From positions 1 through 64,000 of the forward strand of contig MSJI02000848.1 in assembly GCA_001931905.2 (NCBI GenBank): a DNA stretch of 64,000 nucleotides. Direction: 5' to 3'. Under the pieces are notes generated by a model. It was not told where the DNA came from, ran no database searches, and was given only the letters and a program-made list of their open reading frames with translations. Positions 42,707 through 53,945 of the stretch are shown piece after piece. Each line of letters begins with the position of its first letter. Within the stretch, counting starts at the first letter, position 1. Both the position numbers and the translations under genes were made by a program. This DNA comes from Cladosporium sp. IMV 00045 (lineage: Eukaryota; Ascomycota; Dothideomycetes; Cladosporiales; Cladosporiaceae).

Positions 42707-45097
42707 TCCGATCGCCTGGAAGCGGGAGTTGAGTGTGGGGGTTGATTGGTGTGTAATAAATCAGAGGCCCGTAGTACTCAAGCTGTGATTAGGATGGTAA
42801 TAATATATTTTAGAAATGCGTGTGGAAAGAGAAAATCGTGAGAGAGAGCAGTGTTGAGGAGTGGTTGTCGCGAAGTGAAGAATCAAGGCTTGTGATTGGG
42901 TAGGAGCGGGTGAGCGAAGTTCTTTGAAAGAGGCTTTGTCCTTACAAGCAGAGCCGCATTTGAGCCGGGGGCAGAGGCGAACAAGAAAGACAAAAGACGG
43001 GGGAGCGCGCGATGATTCATATAGGCCAACGGAAGAGTCGGCGTACAAAGAGCGAGAAGGCATTCCTGCTGACCTTCTGCCGCTTGGACCCAGGGGAGCG
43101 CGTTTCCACACTTGGAGAGGGCAGAAGGTATGTATGAATAATAAGGTGTGCAAGGTTTTGCGTGGGCGATGAGAAAGCCGCCACCACCACCGACACCGAG
43201 ACTTGTCGCAGGCCAGGCAGGGCAGCGTGGCAGCAGCGTCAGAGCGTCGACATCGGCGGCCAGCAGAGAGTGGAGCATGGGCAAGGCGAGAAAACGTCAG
43301 AATCTGGGGGAGCCGAGCGACGAAAGGAGCCAGATGGGGCCTCAGCAAGGCCCATCATTGGTTTGTGTCGAACAATGGCCAACGTGGTATTGGAGCGAAC
43401 CGTGCTCCACGTGCCGACTGGGCCAAATACTGAGGGTCATACATTGCTGTGATTTAGGTAAGAATTTGACTATAACCACGCCAAGTCACTCGCAAGTCAG
43501 CAACACCACACGATCCATGCCTCGGATGCCTCCAGCCGAACGGATACACTTGCTGAGAGGAGAAGGAGATTGACCGGGCGTATTCGCCAACCACCGGAAT
43601 TGCGAGGCATCACCACGGTATGCCATGGCTATTGCTACACGGCGATGTGAAAGGAGAATGAAGTACCTAATGTTGTACGCATGCTGGCATGCAGCACCGT
43701 TGGCAAGACGAAGATCTCCCTGCTACGAGGTACCTTGCTATTATTCACACACCTACTATTCAGTATGGACTTTCCCTTTGCAGCACTGTAGTGCCGCGCC
43801 CGGGTGTTGAGCCGAGGGCAGCCGTCAAACAAACTCTTTCTATACCGAAGTGCTTAGAAGATGGAGTTCCATCGTTACATTCCATCACGAAGCATGGCAG
43901 AGATTGATCTCCCGTTCGCCAACCCGCCCGACATCAATGGCTTCAATTCCCAGGTCAAGTGACCAAGCCATCGACCCTCGCCCTATCCCAGAAATATACC
44001 CAAACCCCTCTTATATTCAAGTGATCCAGCCATTCGATGTGTCAAAGGTAGTTTCGCGGTAGCGTCGGCCAAGCTTTGTGAATCCACCACATGACCTCCA
44101 CCGGCAGCCGTTGCCCTGGCCCTTCTCCTCATCTACTTTTCAAACGATGGGGTAATCAATTCATAATAGGATCACGGCCTTTCGTTCTCGCTCGGTCAGA
44201 AAGACGACAGCTTGCGTGATGCCACGGTTGCCTTGCGCCTTGATGGTGTGTCAATACTGCATACTGGTGACACGGCGTTTGGGTTGGCGAACTGCCATCT
44301 CCGCGGCCTTGGAAGAGGGCAGTCAGACTGGCATTCTGATGACCGCCTCTCAACATCATCCAAAACTCATAACAAAATTCAATACACGACTCTTGCAAGT
44401 AATACTAGCTGCGTAGGACCGCGCCGGACCTGGGGTAGGTTTGCGGGCCCGTCTCCAATGTCTTTCAATGCCTTCTTGGCGATTAGGCTTGGGGATATAT
44501 TTCATGGCCGTGCCAAGTCGGTACAGTTGAGCCTGGAACTCTGATTTTTTGAGACATTATTCAGGCGGAGGCGGTCAGTGGAAGACTATTTCACCTTTCT
44601 TGTGAATTCTCCTCCAGGTGCTCTACAAGAACCGAGTCGTTCGGTGTTTCGTGGCTGATTCGTCTTTGGCAGCACGCAAAGCTGCGTATGAATCGCGTGC
44701 CGATCAATGATCTTTGTCCCGAAAAGTGTGTCACTCAATACAGTAAACACCTCGGCAGTGACTTTTTCCAGACAAATCTTTCATATCAGTCTTGGATATG
44801 TTCAAGTTTGCGATGTCACACATCACCTCTTGCAGCCATGTCGCTCACGAAGGATGAAGATAAGAACCTATCACATCCCCTAAGCAAAGCCAGCCCGCGC
44901 GTCGTCGTTCCAACGACGTTTCAGGGGGTAGGCGGGCGAAAAAAAGGCCAGCACCTCTCTCTCTGAAGGAAAGTTGAAATGTAGGTTTCTCTGTAATCCA
45001 ACCAACGCCCTGAAGAAACCGCCCCTTCCAGACGAAAAACAATCTAGTGCAGATCATTGATTACCACAGCAGAAATTTACCATAAAATACCTGAACC
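42707..45097. other. Long divergent spacer
   Basis: A 2.4-kb region between the F-box gene (-) and the cyclophilin gene (+). Many short frames on both strands overlap; none shows a domain, and base composition changes from GC-rich (43,000-43,400) to mixed. I see nothing I can call a gene. The last 150 bp before 45,098 should be the cyclophilin leader. Confidence 0.4.
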
Positions 45098-45879
45098 ATG
45101 GACAAATTAAAGGCTCTCTTCAGCAAAAGCGACAGACCCCCAGCTCCTGAACCGCTGCCCGACAGGACTCCAGACGTCACGCCTGAACAACGACAGGTCC
45201 CCGCCAGCTATACCGATATCCCCGAGCGTGTGTTGATCCACACGACGCTGGGCGATATCACCGTTGGACTTTTCCGCGAGCAGACGCCTAAGGTAAGCCA
45301 TCAAATTCCATCATTACGATTATCAGCATAACGAAGAACAACAAAACCAACAAAATGTCTCCATTTCCTCTTCAACCTAATACCAAAGCACGATCTGTCC
45401 CAAAAGAAAGAAGAAAAATAATAACCATTCCCCGCCAAATAATCACAACCCCAAACTAACCCTCCCCCCCAAAGACATGCCACAACTTCGCCACCCTCGC
45501 CGCCACCTCTTACTACGACCAAACCCCCATCCACCGGATAATCAAATCCTTCATGCTCCAAACCGGCGACCCAACCGGCACCGGCCGCGGCGGACACAGC
45601 ATCTACGGGCAACGCTTCGAAGACGAAATCGTGCCTCAGCTCACGCACAGCGCCGCCGGCGTGCTCAGCATGGCGAACGCGGGACCTGACACCAATGGGA
45701 GTCAGTTTTTTATTACGCTTGCGGCTTGTAGGCATTTGGATGGCGCGCATACGGTTTTTGGAACGGTTGTGAATGGTATGGATGTTGTTGAGCGTCTGGG
45801 GGGTGTTAAGACTGGCAGGGCGGATAGGCCGGTTGAGGAGGTGTGGATTACGGGGTGTGAGGTTTTGAGTTCGAGGTAG
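45098..45879 (+). CDS. Peptidyl-prolyl cis-trans isomerase, PPIL1-type cyclophilin
   Basis: Exons 45098-45292 and 45475-45879 give 199 residues; the 182-nt intron (GTAAGC...AAAG) has an AACTAAC branch site. Cyclophilins isomerise X-Pro bonds. The domain starts near residue 45 (VLIHTTLGDITVGLF). Catalytic Arg86 lies in IHRIIKSF, with Phe91, Met92 and Gln94 in place, then GDPTGTGRGGHSIYGQRFED and MANAGPDTNGSQFFITLA. GGHSIYGQ and the ending DRPVEEVWI match PPIL1 (yeast-like Cyp1), a spliceosome component, better than cytosolic CypA. His152 replaces the CypA tryptophan that contacts cyclosporin A, so drug affinity may be low (inference). The first 44 residues are an unusual Pro/Asp-rich extension not found in human PPIL1. 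Confidence 0.9.
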
Positions 45880-46207
45880 GGTGAGGGTGAGAGGGGGATT
45901 GGGGATTGGGGGGGGTGGCGATTTTGGTGGAGGGATTTGTTCTGTGGCGATCTTTCTTGCTGGATGTGCTTATAATTGGAAAAGTTTGGTGTGATTTAAC
46001 GTGATTGTTAGAAAGCTATCTTGATTGGTCTTCGTTCGGTCGATTCCACACACTTTCATACGAACTATTGCCTATAGTTCAAAAGAGACGCATCAGTAGA
46101 AGAAATCTTGTGAATAAAGTGACGTGAATCATTCATTACTCTATTCGTTAAAACCCAAAATCCAAAACCCAAGCGTATGTACATCATCATCAACATCAAC
46201 ATCACGA
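45880..46207. other. Convergent 3' region
   Basis: A 328-bp tail-to-tail spacer between cyclophilin and the glycosyltransferase. It starts G-rich and turns AT-rich (about 45,960-46,150), consistent with two opposing 3' UTRs. No gene is seen. Confidence 0.45.
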
Positions 46208-49200
46208 TCAAGAAGCGATCTCCGACCCAAACCCAATCTCATCCCTCCTATCATCCGTCAACCGTCCCCACTCAAGCAACAACCTGAAAAAATAAACCTC
46301 CATATCCTCCTTCCTCAGCACCCGACCCGCCCATTCTCTCCCCGCCGTAGCAATCCTCTCACCCTCCCCATCATGCGCCGGAACTTTCATCCACGTCCCG
46401 CCAACCCTGCCCTCGAAGCCAGCGAAGTATGCCAGAGTCGCCCAGAGTCCGTGACCGCGCAAGTCGAGAGGCGCGAAGTGCAGCCAGGGCGTGAGGCGGT
46501 CGTCCCACCATTCGCGGAACAGGGCGGCTTTGAGGGGCAGGGAGCGGGAGGCGAGGAAGGGCAAGAAGCGGCCTGAGAAGCCGGCGCCGTCGAGGTCGAG
46601 TAGATATTTGTAGGTCCAGTGGGATTGGAAGTCGGTGGGCTCGGCGAGGGGGGAGAATTCGGCGTGTTCGTCGTCGCAGTCCGGGCCGCCGCAGCGTAGG
46701 ATGTCTTTGACTATGTTGACTGAGGCGGGGAGGAGGGCGGCGAGGTCGGAGACTGGGGCGGTGGTGTATGCGTGTTTGTGCGGGCCGTAGGGTATTAGGA
46801 GTGGTTGTGGGGCGTTGTTGCTGTTGGTTGTTGGGGAGGTGAGGTGAATGAATCGTTGGCGGGTCATGCCTCGCCACTGGCCATGGCCTGGACTCACTCC
46901 TTCGCTGGTCGCGCCACGCCAAAACAAGGTACTGGTCTTGTTCTCGAACGGGACGTCAGGGAACTCATCGTTAGGCTGATAAGCAACTTTGTCCATGTAA
47001 TTCCATGCTGAGGGGTACAGAATGTCGTTGAATCCTTTAGCTTTGCTTTGTGAGAAAATTGGATACAAGTCGTGAGCACCTTTGAACGCTGCTGGCGAAA
47101 GATAGAGTCCATGGAGGTCCGCAAGGTCGGGCTGATGGCAGACGTCTGCGGCAGTCGTCCAATTGGAGAGGAAAGCCCCGAGGCTGTGGGGTGCCGTGCA
47201 AGATGTGCAGATACTGCTGAGATCCCAATGGCGTTCAGTCCGAGCCGGCGAGCTAGGTGGGCAACCAATGGCGCCAAATCTGGTGAAGGTGCGCTGGAAG
47301 CTTATGTGCTTGAGAGGAGTGTCTGTGATAGGTTCTTCCGGAAAAAGCCTCCACTCTTCTCCACGATTGGGAGTGAAAGTGTTCTGGACTGCTTTCTGTA
47401 GATCACCATAGTTGCGGCCTATTTGTCGCATAGGTTCAATATCTTCGAAGGGAACGGCCACTCTGCATTCGTCATTCATATTGAATGCGAGATCCATATC
47501 AGGCAGCCACTCGGCGAAATGCTGGATATTCTCGATGACGCCGTCTAGCATCCAACGATGTGTCGGCATAACGTTTGGACTGATATCTGCCTTGCCGTTT
47601 CGAATACTGATTCCAGATGCGTCATTCCATGGGTTCGCAATCATTCGCCATGTGCGCTCTCGTATTTCTTCTGGTGAAAGCGCATAGAATGGTAACAAGT
47701 CGTGAAAGACGCCGTCAAAGTCATCGATAACGATAGATCCGCGATCTGTTGCATATTTGTACCAGTGGTCGAATCCCGGAGGCGGATGCCTCGAGTAGCG
47801 CTTTCGATAATTTCGGACGGCTTCTTCTAGGTTGGTGCTGGCAGAAGTTTGATCAACGTATGCTTGGTGGTGTTTGTTGGCCTCCCACATGAGCGAATCG
47901 ATCGGATGGTGGCCGACTTTTGAGTTGTGAATCGCCCATAGAGAAGCACGTAGGGCAAAGAGACACATCATGGAAAGATACAGCCATGCTGGTGCCACTC
48001 GGAACGTCAGTTGGCGCGTATTTCTCTCCTCAGCTTCAGACGTGGCGCCCATGTGAAAATAGAAGGTGAACCCTAGTATTGCCAACAAGAATGCCATGAG
48101 TCCCAGCCCAGCGTAGCCGAATGGATAAGGAAAAGTATGGCTCCAGGTGAATGATATCGTCCAGACAGAAACAGATATAAACATTAAGGTGAGAGTCGTG
48201 GTCAGAACTCCATTAGAACAAATCTGAACAAATTAGCAACAGGATCAATCTTGTGTATAGTTTTAACTTACACAAAACAGAGCAGAGACAGCGGTCAAAC
48301 AGACCATGACATCTATACGTGTCGTGCTCCAAAACAGATTGTTGGGTATCGTTAGAATCTTCTGCCTGTCTTCTGGATCAGAGAAGAAGTAGTAAACACA
48401 GGTGGTGATAGAAAGCGCAATAGCCGAGGACTAAAGAGAGTTAGCTGGAGATGTTTCTTCAATCACTCAAGTCCCCTTACCAGACAGGCCCAGCCGATTA
48501 TGGACAAACGTGTATGAGGCTCCCTCGACCCGTGGCCATCGTCACGATGGAGGAGACCGCTGACGCAGAATAGTATCACACAATCCAGAGCAGTGCCAGC
48601 ATACTGCGAGAGCGGAACAATCCTGGAGTATGGAAGGGAAGCCGCGCAAATATGTGTCGAATGAGGACTTCCAATGGCACGTATAGCACCTAAGCTTCCC
48701 AAGCATGCAATCCCAACAGCGACCAGGTAACGATGGGGAGAATTCATAATCCGACACTCCCAGACATCATACAGCGTCGCGGTCTGCTCGTCCAGATCGA
48801 TCTCATGTTTGCGGCGCCGTCGTATACACAGCCAGTCCCAGACCGCGAACGCCAACGGCACCACCGGTTCCCATGTTCCGTGCGCACATTGTACGTTTGT
48901 GAAGACCTGACGTGCCAATTCGACTCTTAGGCAGATCGCTACGACCAGGACGAGGAAAAGTGCGCGCAGCTTTCGCAAGCTTGTCGGGTGGACATAGGCG
49001 TCTGGGAGATGCGGAGAGTGTTCACGTCTCCCATGATTGGCGTGGGCTTCTTCCAACGGGACCGCAGAATATTGGCCTTTATGTGAAGAGGTGTCTCCCC
49101 TTGGTAAGAGACGCCCAAGCGCCAGAAGCACGGCCGCTAAGGTGGTAAGGCAGACGATGGCGGCATAGATGGGCTTGTCGAATGCGAAGGTCGATGGGGT

Positions 49201-49345
49201 TGTGGAGGTCAAAGAGGCCGTGCCGACAACGAGGCCGCTGCTCAAGAATAATAACAATTAGCACACGCGTCTTTATGCCGTACGCGTAGCCAAGCGTTTT
49301 CGTTTGGACGTACACAAAGGCGGGCCACTGCGTCTTCTCTGACAT
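46208..49345 (-). CDS. Cap10-type glycosyltransferase (GT90), multi-pass membrane protein
   Basis: Four exons (49345-49314, 49237-48481, 48430-48272, 48223-46208) join in phase to 987 residues. The first exon is 11 codons (MSEKTQWPAFV, the last codon split). The N-terminal third has several hydrophobic segments (PIYAAIVCLTTLAAVLLALG, LRALFLVLVVAICLRVELA, IALSITTCVYYFF, GYAGLGLMAFLLAILGFTFY). The C-terminal two thirds carry the GT90/CAP10 domain: PPPGFDHWYKYATDRGS, LFWRGATSEGVSPGHGQWRG, and HWTYKYLLDLDGAGFSGRFL followed by WWDDRLTPWLHFAPLDL, where GT90 enzymes bind nucleotide sugar. Known: Cryptococcus CAP10 is needed for capsule, and GT90 members transfer xylose or glucose. In this ascomycete a Golgi role in cell-wall or secreted glycan xylosylation is inferred; the acceptor is unknown. 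Confidence 0.9.
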
Positions 49346-50005
49346 GGGGCTGACGATCTCTATTGGTGGTGGTGCTGCATCATGTCGTGTAACTCGTGTT
49401 CCAACCGTCGCACTGGGAGTGGCGCGCGCGCAAGAATTTGGGAGGCAAGAGATACAGGAAGAAGTTATAATAACTGCAAGACTGCGATCCTTCTGCGCGT
49501 GGGTCGCAACGACATCAAGGCCAAGAGTGTTAGGCCGACTAGACTGGTTGGTGATATCTTGGAGGCTGGTGGAGACTCATCTGCTGGCCATGGTTCCCAT
49601 CGTCGCATTTCCGCTGAGGCGGGCGCCACACTTCACTTCATCATCGCTGCCACGCTAGGTACGGATCTCGGTTAGCTGATAAGCTGATAAGACCCGCCGC
49701 AAAGTCTGGGGAAGTGTGCAGCGGATAGTCCCGCTTGCTCAAAGCTCTTGCCGACGAGAATTATTTCTCTAGGCCGAGCAGAGCAGATCAGACAAAAGCG
49801 AAGTCTTCACTGTCGCAACACGCCTACACCGCAACATTCGCTCGGATAGCAGGCCGAAGCATACTCTGCGGCCACAGTCATTCAGCCGCTACCTGCTAGT
49901 CCCAATAATACTACCTCGCGGATCACGAGTACCGCGAAAAGAACAAACGAAGCGAACTCTTCTTACATATACTTCGCCAGACGGCGGAGGCGGCAATAAG
50001 ACAAG
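49346..50005. other. Divergent promoter region of GT90 and KRE33
   Basis: About 660 bp between start codons facing away from each other. It holds both promoters. A short direct repeat GCTGATAAGCTGATAAG lies near 49,675-49,691 and contains two GATAAG motifs, the core bound by GATA factors in fungi. No gene is visible. Confidence 0.45.
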
Positions 50006-53000
50006 ATGGTGAAAAAGGCGATTGATGCGCGCATACCCGGGATGATTCGCAACAACATGCAGGAGAAGAAGCGCAGTTTCTTCGTCATCGTCGGCGACAG
50101 GCAAAAAGATGTCATTGTCAATCTCTACCACATCCTCCTCAACATGGACATCAAGCTGAACAAGAGCGTACTCTGGGCATACAAGAACAAACTCCTCGGA
50201 TTCACCAGTCATCGTAAAAAGCGCGAAAAGAAAATCAAGAAGGAGGTCAAGCGCGGCATCAGAGACGCAGACACCGAGGACCCATTCGAGCTTTTCGTCA
50301 GCACACAGAACATCAGATATGTCTACTACAAAGAGACGGAAAAGATTCTGGGTAACACTTTCGGAATGTGTATATTGCAGGATTTCGAGGCTGTCACACC
50401 CAATTTGCTTGCCCGCACTATGGAGACCGTCGAGGGAGGTGGACTGGTCATCCTTTTGATGAAGAGCATGACCAGCTTGAAGCAGCTCTACACAATGTCC
50501 ATGGATATCCACTCTCGTTACCGGACTGAGGCTCATGGAGACGTCGTTGCGCGTTTCAACGAACGATTCATTCTATCATTGGGAAGCTGCGACTCTTGCC
50601 TTGTGATCGACGATGAGATGAACGTTCTACCCATTTCGGGCGGAAAGAACGTTGTTGAAAAGAAACCCTCCGAGGATGACGACGGAAAGACACCTGCAAC
50701 CAGAGAACTCGAATCGATCAAAGAAAGCCTCGCGGACACACAACCTGTAGGATCGTTGGTGCAGCTCGCAAGGACCGTCGACCAGGCAAAGGCTCTGCTC
50801 ACTTTCGCTGAAGCCATTTCGGAGAAGACACTTGCCAGTACTGTGGCATTGACAGCAGGAAGAGGACGCGGTAAATCCGCTGCTCTCGGTGTTGCAATTG
50901 CGTCCGCGATCGCGCACGGCTACAGCAACATCTTCATCACATCGCCCTCTCCGGAGAACTTGAAGACGCTGTTCGAATTTGTCTTCAAGGGTTTCGATGC
51001 CCTCGGCTACCTCGATCACGTCGACTATTCTATCATTCAATCTACCAACCCCGATTTCAACAAGGCCATCGTCAGAGTCAATGTGCACAGGCAACACAGA
51101 CAGACTATCCAGTACATTCAACCTCAGGACGCATACACCCTTGGACAAGCTGAGCTTTTGGTTATCGATGAAGCTGCCGCCATCCCTCTTCCACTTGTTC
51201 GCAAACTGATGGGTCCTTACTTGGTCTTCATGGCATCCACGATCAACGGTTACGAGGGTACTGGTCGTTCCCTCTCGCTGAAGCTTATTTCGCAACTCAG
51301 AGAGCAATCAAGAGGACAAGCAAATGTGCGCAGTGACGAGAAGGTCACCGACCGTAACGACTCAAAATCAGCTGGTCAGGACGGCGCCGTCCGATCATCA
51401 CGGTCTCTACGTGAGATCACTCTCTCAGAGCCCATTCGTTATGCCCAGGGCGACCATGTTGAGAGCTGGCTCAACAAGCTTCTCTGCCTTGACGCAACTC
51501 TCCCTCGTGCTTCAAGTGTTCAGGGCACACCTCATCCCTCGCAGTGTCAGCTTCTGCAGGTCAACAGAGACACCCTCTTCTCTTTCCACCCCGTCAGCGA
51601 GAAGTTCCTTCAAAATATGATGGCTCTCTATGTCGCCTCTCATTACAAAAACACCCCCAACGACCTGCAACTGATGTCAGATGCGCCGGCCCACAAACTT
51701 TTCGTCCTTGTTCCTCCTGTCGACGAAAACTCTGGCCGTCTCCCAGAAATTCTCTGCGTTCTACAGATTGCCTACGAGGGTCAAATCAGCAAAGAGAGTG
51801 TTCTCAACAGCTTGTCGAGAGGCCAACGCGCAGGTGGTGACCTCATTCCCTGGCTGGTCAGCCAGCAGTTCCAGGACTCCGACTTCGCCGGCCTGAGCGG
51901 AGCACGTATCGTTCGCATTGCCACGAACCCCGATTACGGCAACATGGGCTACGGCTCGCGCGCCATGCAACTTCTGACTGAGTTCTACGAGGGCAAGCAT
52001 ATCGATCTGTCCGAGACCGACACCGCCGTGACCGAAGACCCAGAGATGGTCAGAGTCACTGACGCTGAACTGGAGCAAAATTCCTTGCTTTCGGACAACG
52101 TCAAGGTCCGTGACATCAAGAGCATGCCTCCACTCTTCTCTCGTCTGTCCGAGCGCAAACCCGCTGCTCTTGACTACATTGGAGTATCATACGGTCTTAC
52201 TCAGCCACTTCACAAATTCTGGAAGCGCTCTGGTTTCGTTCCTGTCTACCTCCGCCAGACAGCCAATGAACTGACTGGCGAGCACACAACCGTCATGCTT
52301 CACACTTTGAGCAGTGCATCAAACGATCCTGCATGGCTTGGAGCTTACGCCAAGGACTTCCACAAGCGTTTCCTCACTTTGCTCAGCTACCAATTCCGCA
52401 ACTTCGGGAGCGTACAAGCGCTCGCCATCGACGAGAGCGCAGGCGCAGGCATCGACCTTCTCGACGACAGCGAAAAGACCAAGCCACTCGACAAGGCCGG
52501 ACTCGACGAGCTCTTCACCCCCTTCGACCTCAAGCGTCTCGACTCGTACGCCAACAACATGCTCGACTACCACGTCATCCTCGACCTGATGCCCACCATC
52601 GCCTCCCTCTATTTCACCGGCAAGATCAAGAACGACAACGGCCTCCGCCTCTCCGGCGTGCAACAAGCCCTCCTCTGCGCCATGGGCCTGCAGCGCAAAG
52701 TGCTCGAAGATGTCGAGAAAGAGCTTGGCCTTGGCACCAGCCAGCTGCTCGCCATGTTCGTCAAGATCATGCGCAAGGTCAGCATGCACTTCCGCCAACT
52801 GCAGGAGAGCTCCATCTCCAAATCCCTGCCTGCCTCCGCCCAGCGCGCCATCGACAACGCTCCCGACGATGAGACCGAAGCCGCCAACAAAAACCCCGTC
52901 GACCCCGAACTCGTCGGCAAGCAATTGCAAGACGAGCTCGCCGAGGGCGGCGCGGAATTCGATCGCGAGGAGCGCGAGCGCGCCCGCGCCATGATCGACG

Positions 53001-53236
53001 CTCTGCCTCTGGATAATTACGCTATGGCCAACGGCGACGCGGCTTGGGAGGATGCGGAGAGGAAGATCCGCGAGGCAGAGGGGAAGGGCGGCAAGGGTGC
53101 GGAGGAGAAGACTTTCGCCGTCAGGAGCGAGAAGAAGGAGAAGGAGGGGAAGAGGAAGGCGGGCGAGGCGCTGGCCGAGGTGCAGAGGGAGGCGGAGAGG
53201 GTGGGTGGGAAGAGGAGTAAGAAGGCGAAGCGGTAG
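50006..53236 (+). CDS. KRE33: RNA cytidine acetyltransferase (KRE33/NAT10)
   Basis: One exon encodes 1,076 residues. The enzyme makes N4-acetylcytidine in 18S rRNA and, with an adaptor, in tRNA-Ser and tRNA-Leu, using ATP and acetyl-CoA in the nucleolus, and is needed for 40S assembly. The N-terminal block MVKKAIDARIPGMIRNNMQE is nearly invariant in the family. A Walker A-like GRGRGKSAALG sits near residue 290 in the TmcA/RecD-like helicase domain, with LLVIDEAAAIPLPLV (Walker B) downstream. The GNAT acetyltransferase part is ARIVRIATNPDYGNMGYGSR at about residue 635. The C-terminus is Lys/Arg/Glu-rich and ends KRSKKAKR, a nucleolar-type signal. Length agrees with fungal orthologues (about 1,050-1,080). 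Confidence 0.97.
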   Translation: MVKKAIDARIPGMIRNNMQEKKRSFFVIVGDRQKDVIVNLYHILLNMDIKLNKSVLWAYKNKLLGFTSHRKKREKKIKKEVKRGIRDADTEDPFELFVSTQNIRYVYYKETEKILGNTFGMCILQDFEAVTPNLLARTMETVEGGGLVILLMKSMTSLKQLYTMSMDIHSRYRTEAHGDVVARFNERFILSLGSCDSCLVIDDEMNVLPISGGKNVVEKKPSEDDDGKTPATRELESIKESLADTQPVGSLVQLARTVDQAKALLTFAEAISEKTLASTVALTAGRGRGKSAALGVAIASAIAHGYSNIFITSPSPENLKTLFEFVFKGFDALGYLDHVDYSIIQSTNPDFNKAIVRVNVHRQHRQTIQYIQPQDAYTLGQAELLVIDEAAAIPLPLVRKLMGPYLVFMASTINGYEGTGRSLSLKLISQLREQSRGQANVRSDEKVTDRNDSKSAGQDGAVRSSRSLREITLSEPIRYAQGDHVESWLNKLLCLDATLPRASSVQGTPHPSQCQLLQVNRDTLFSFHPVSEKFLQNMMALYVASHYKNTPNDLQLMSDAPAHKLFVLVPPVDENSGRLPEILCVLQIAYEGQISKESVLNSLSRGQRAGGDLIPWLVSQQFQDSDFAGLSGARIVRIATNPDYGNMGYGSRAMQLLTEFYEGKHIDLSETDTAVTEDPEMVRVTDAELEQNSLLSDNVKVRDIKSMPPLFSRLSERKPAALDYIGVSYGLTQPLHKFWKRSGFVPVYLRQTANELTGEHTTVMLHTLSSASNDPAWLGAYAKDFHKRFLTLLSYQFRNFGSVQALAIDESAGAGIDLLDDSEKTKPLDKAGLDELFTPFDLKRLDSYANNMLDYHVILDLMPTIASLYFTGKIKNDNGLRLSGVQQALLCAMGLQRKVLEDVEKELGLGTSQLLAMFVKIMRKVSMHFRQLQESSISKSLPASAQRAIDNAPDDETEAANKNPVDPELVGKQLQDELAEGGAEFDREERERARAMIDALPLDNYAMANGDAAWEDAERKIREAEGKGGKGAEEKTFAVRSEKKEKEGKRKAGEALAEVQREAERVGGKRSKKAKR

Positions 53237-53367
53237 ATGAGTGTGGGTGTGGTATACCCCTTCGTACTTTGTACTTTATTTGAGGTGTTGGGACTAAAAG
53301 GAAAAATCCAAGCATGCATTCTACAAAAGGTGGGCGTTTTGTTTGCGCAATACAAGGACTGCTGAAA

Positions 53368-53838
53368 TCAGAAATTATAGGGGTCAAATCGAAATCTAGC
53401 GCCCTTCCTGTCATACAAACGGTACTTCAATCTCTCCTTCGGCTTCTCACTTGCTCTAATGGTGGCCTGCAGCTTTCGTTGGATCTCGACCTGTTCGACG
53501 GGCCTAGACGCATGCACGCCGGGATGCTGACGTCTCTCAGCCTGACTTTCGATAACTGTGAGATCTTGATCTACTATATGGACTTCTCTGAGTAAGGAAT
53601 ACAGCTTATGGTTTTCCAAAGCACGTTGATAAACCTTCAAGCTGGAATAATCGCACGGTTTTAGATATTTGCATGAAACTGTGTATGCTTGTAATTGGAG
53701 ATCGGACGCCACACAGTACATCACGAGGCTGCGTGCATGCAGCATAAGCAAGTTGCTCAGCCTTGAGCTCAAAGGCAGCCTCTTCACAGAAAGACCAGCT
53801 CTCCGGATGTAGTTCTCCACTCGTTGCCGCTTGCACAT
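53368..53838 (-). CDS. Small basic hypothetical protein
   Basis: A frame of 156 codons from an ATG at 53838. I do not recognise it. The C-terminal half looks like a true protein: SLKVYQRALENHKLYSLLRE, a helical Gln/Glu-rich stretch, and the basic end RLYDRKGARFRFDPYNF. The N-terminal half (MCKRQRVENYIRRAGLSVKR) is basic and could be a mitochondrial presequence, or partly intron sequence, since several GT and AG pairs would keep frame. It is tail to tail with KRE33 and head to head with the next gene, which leaves only about 110 bp for both promoters. Confidence is low. Confidence 0.35.
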   Translation of the reverse strand: MCKRQRVENYIRRAGLSVKRLPLSSRLSNLLMLHARSLVMYCVASDLQLQAYTVSCKYLKPCDYSSLKVYQRALENHKLYSLLREVHIVDQDLTVIESQAERRQHPGVHASRPVEQVEIQRKLQATIRASEKPKERLKYRLYDRKGARFRFDPYNF

Positions 53839-53945
53839 ATCAGCGTCACAAAGATGTTTCTCACCACCGACGCATCGACGTCATTCGTCTGCTGGCGGAC
53901 GAGACGGACAGAGATTTTACAACCAGCGACAGTCAAGCATGGAAG

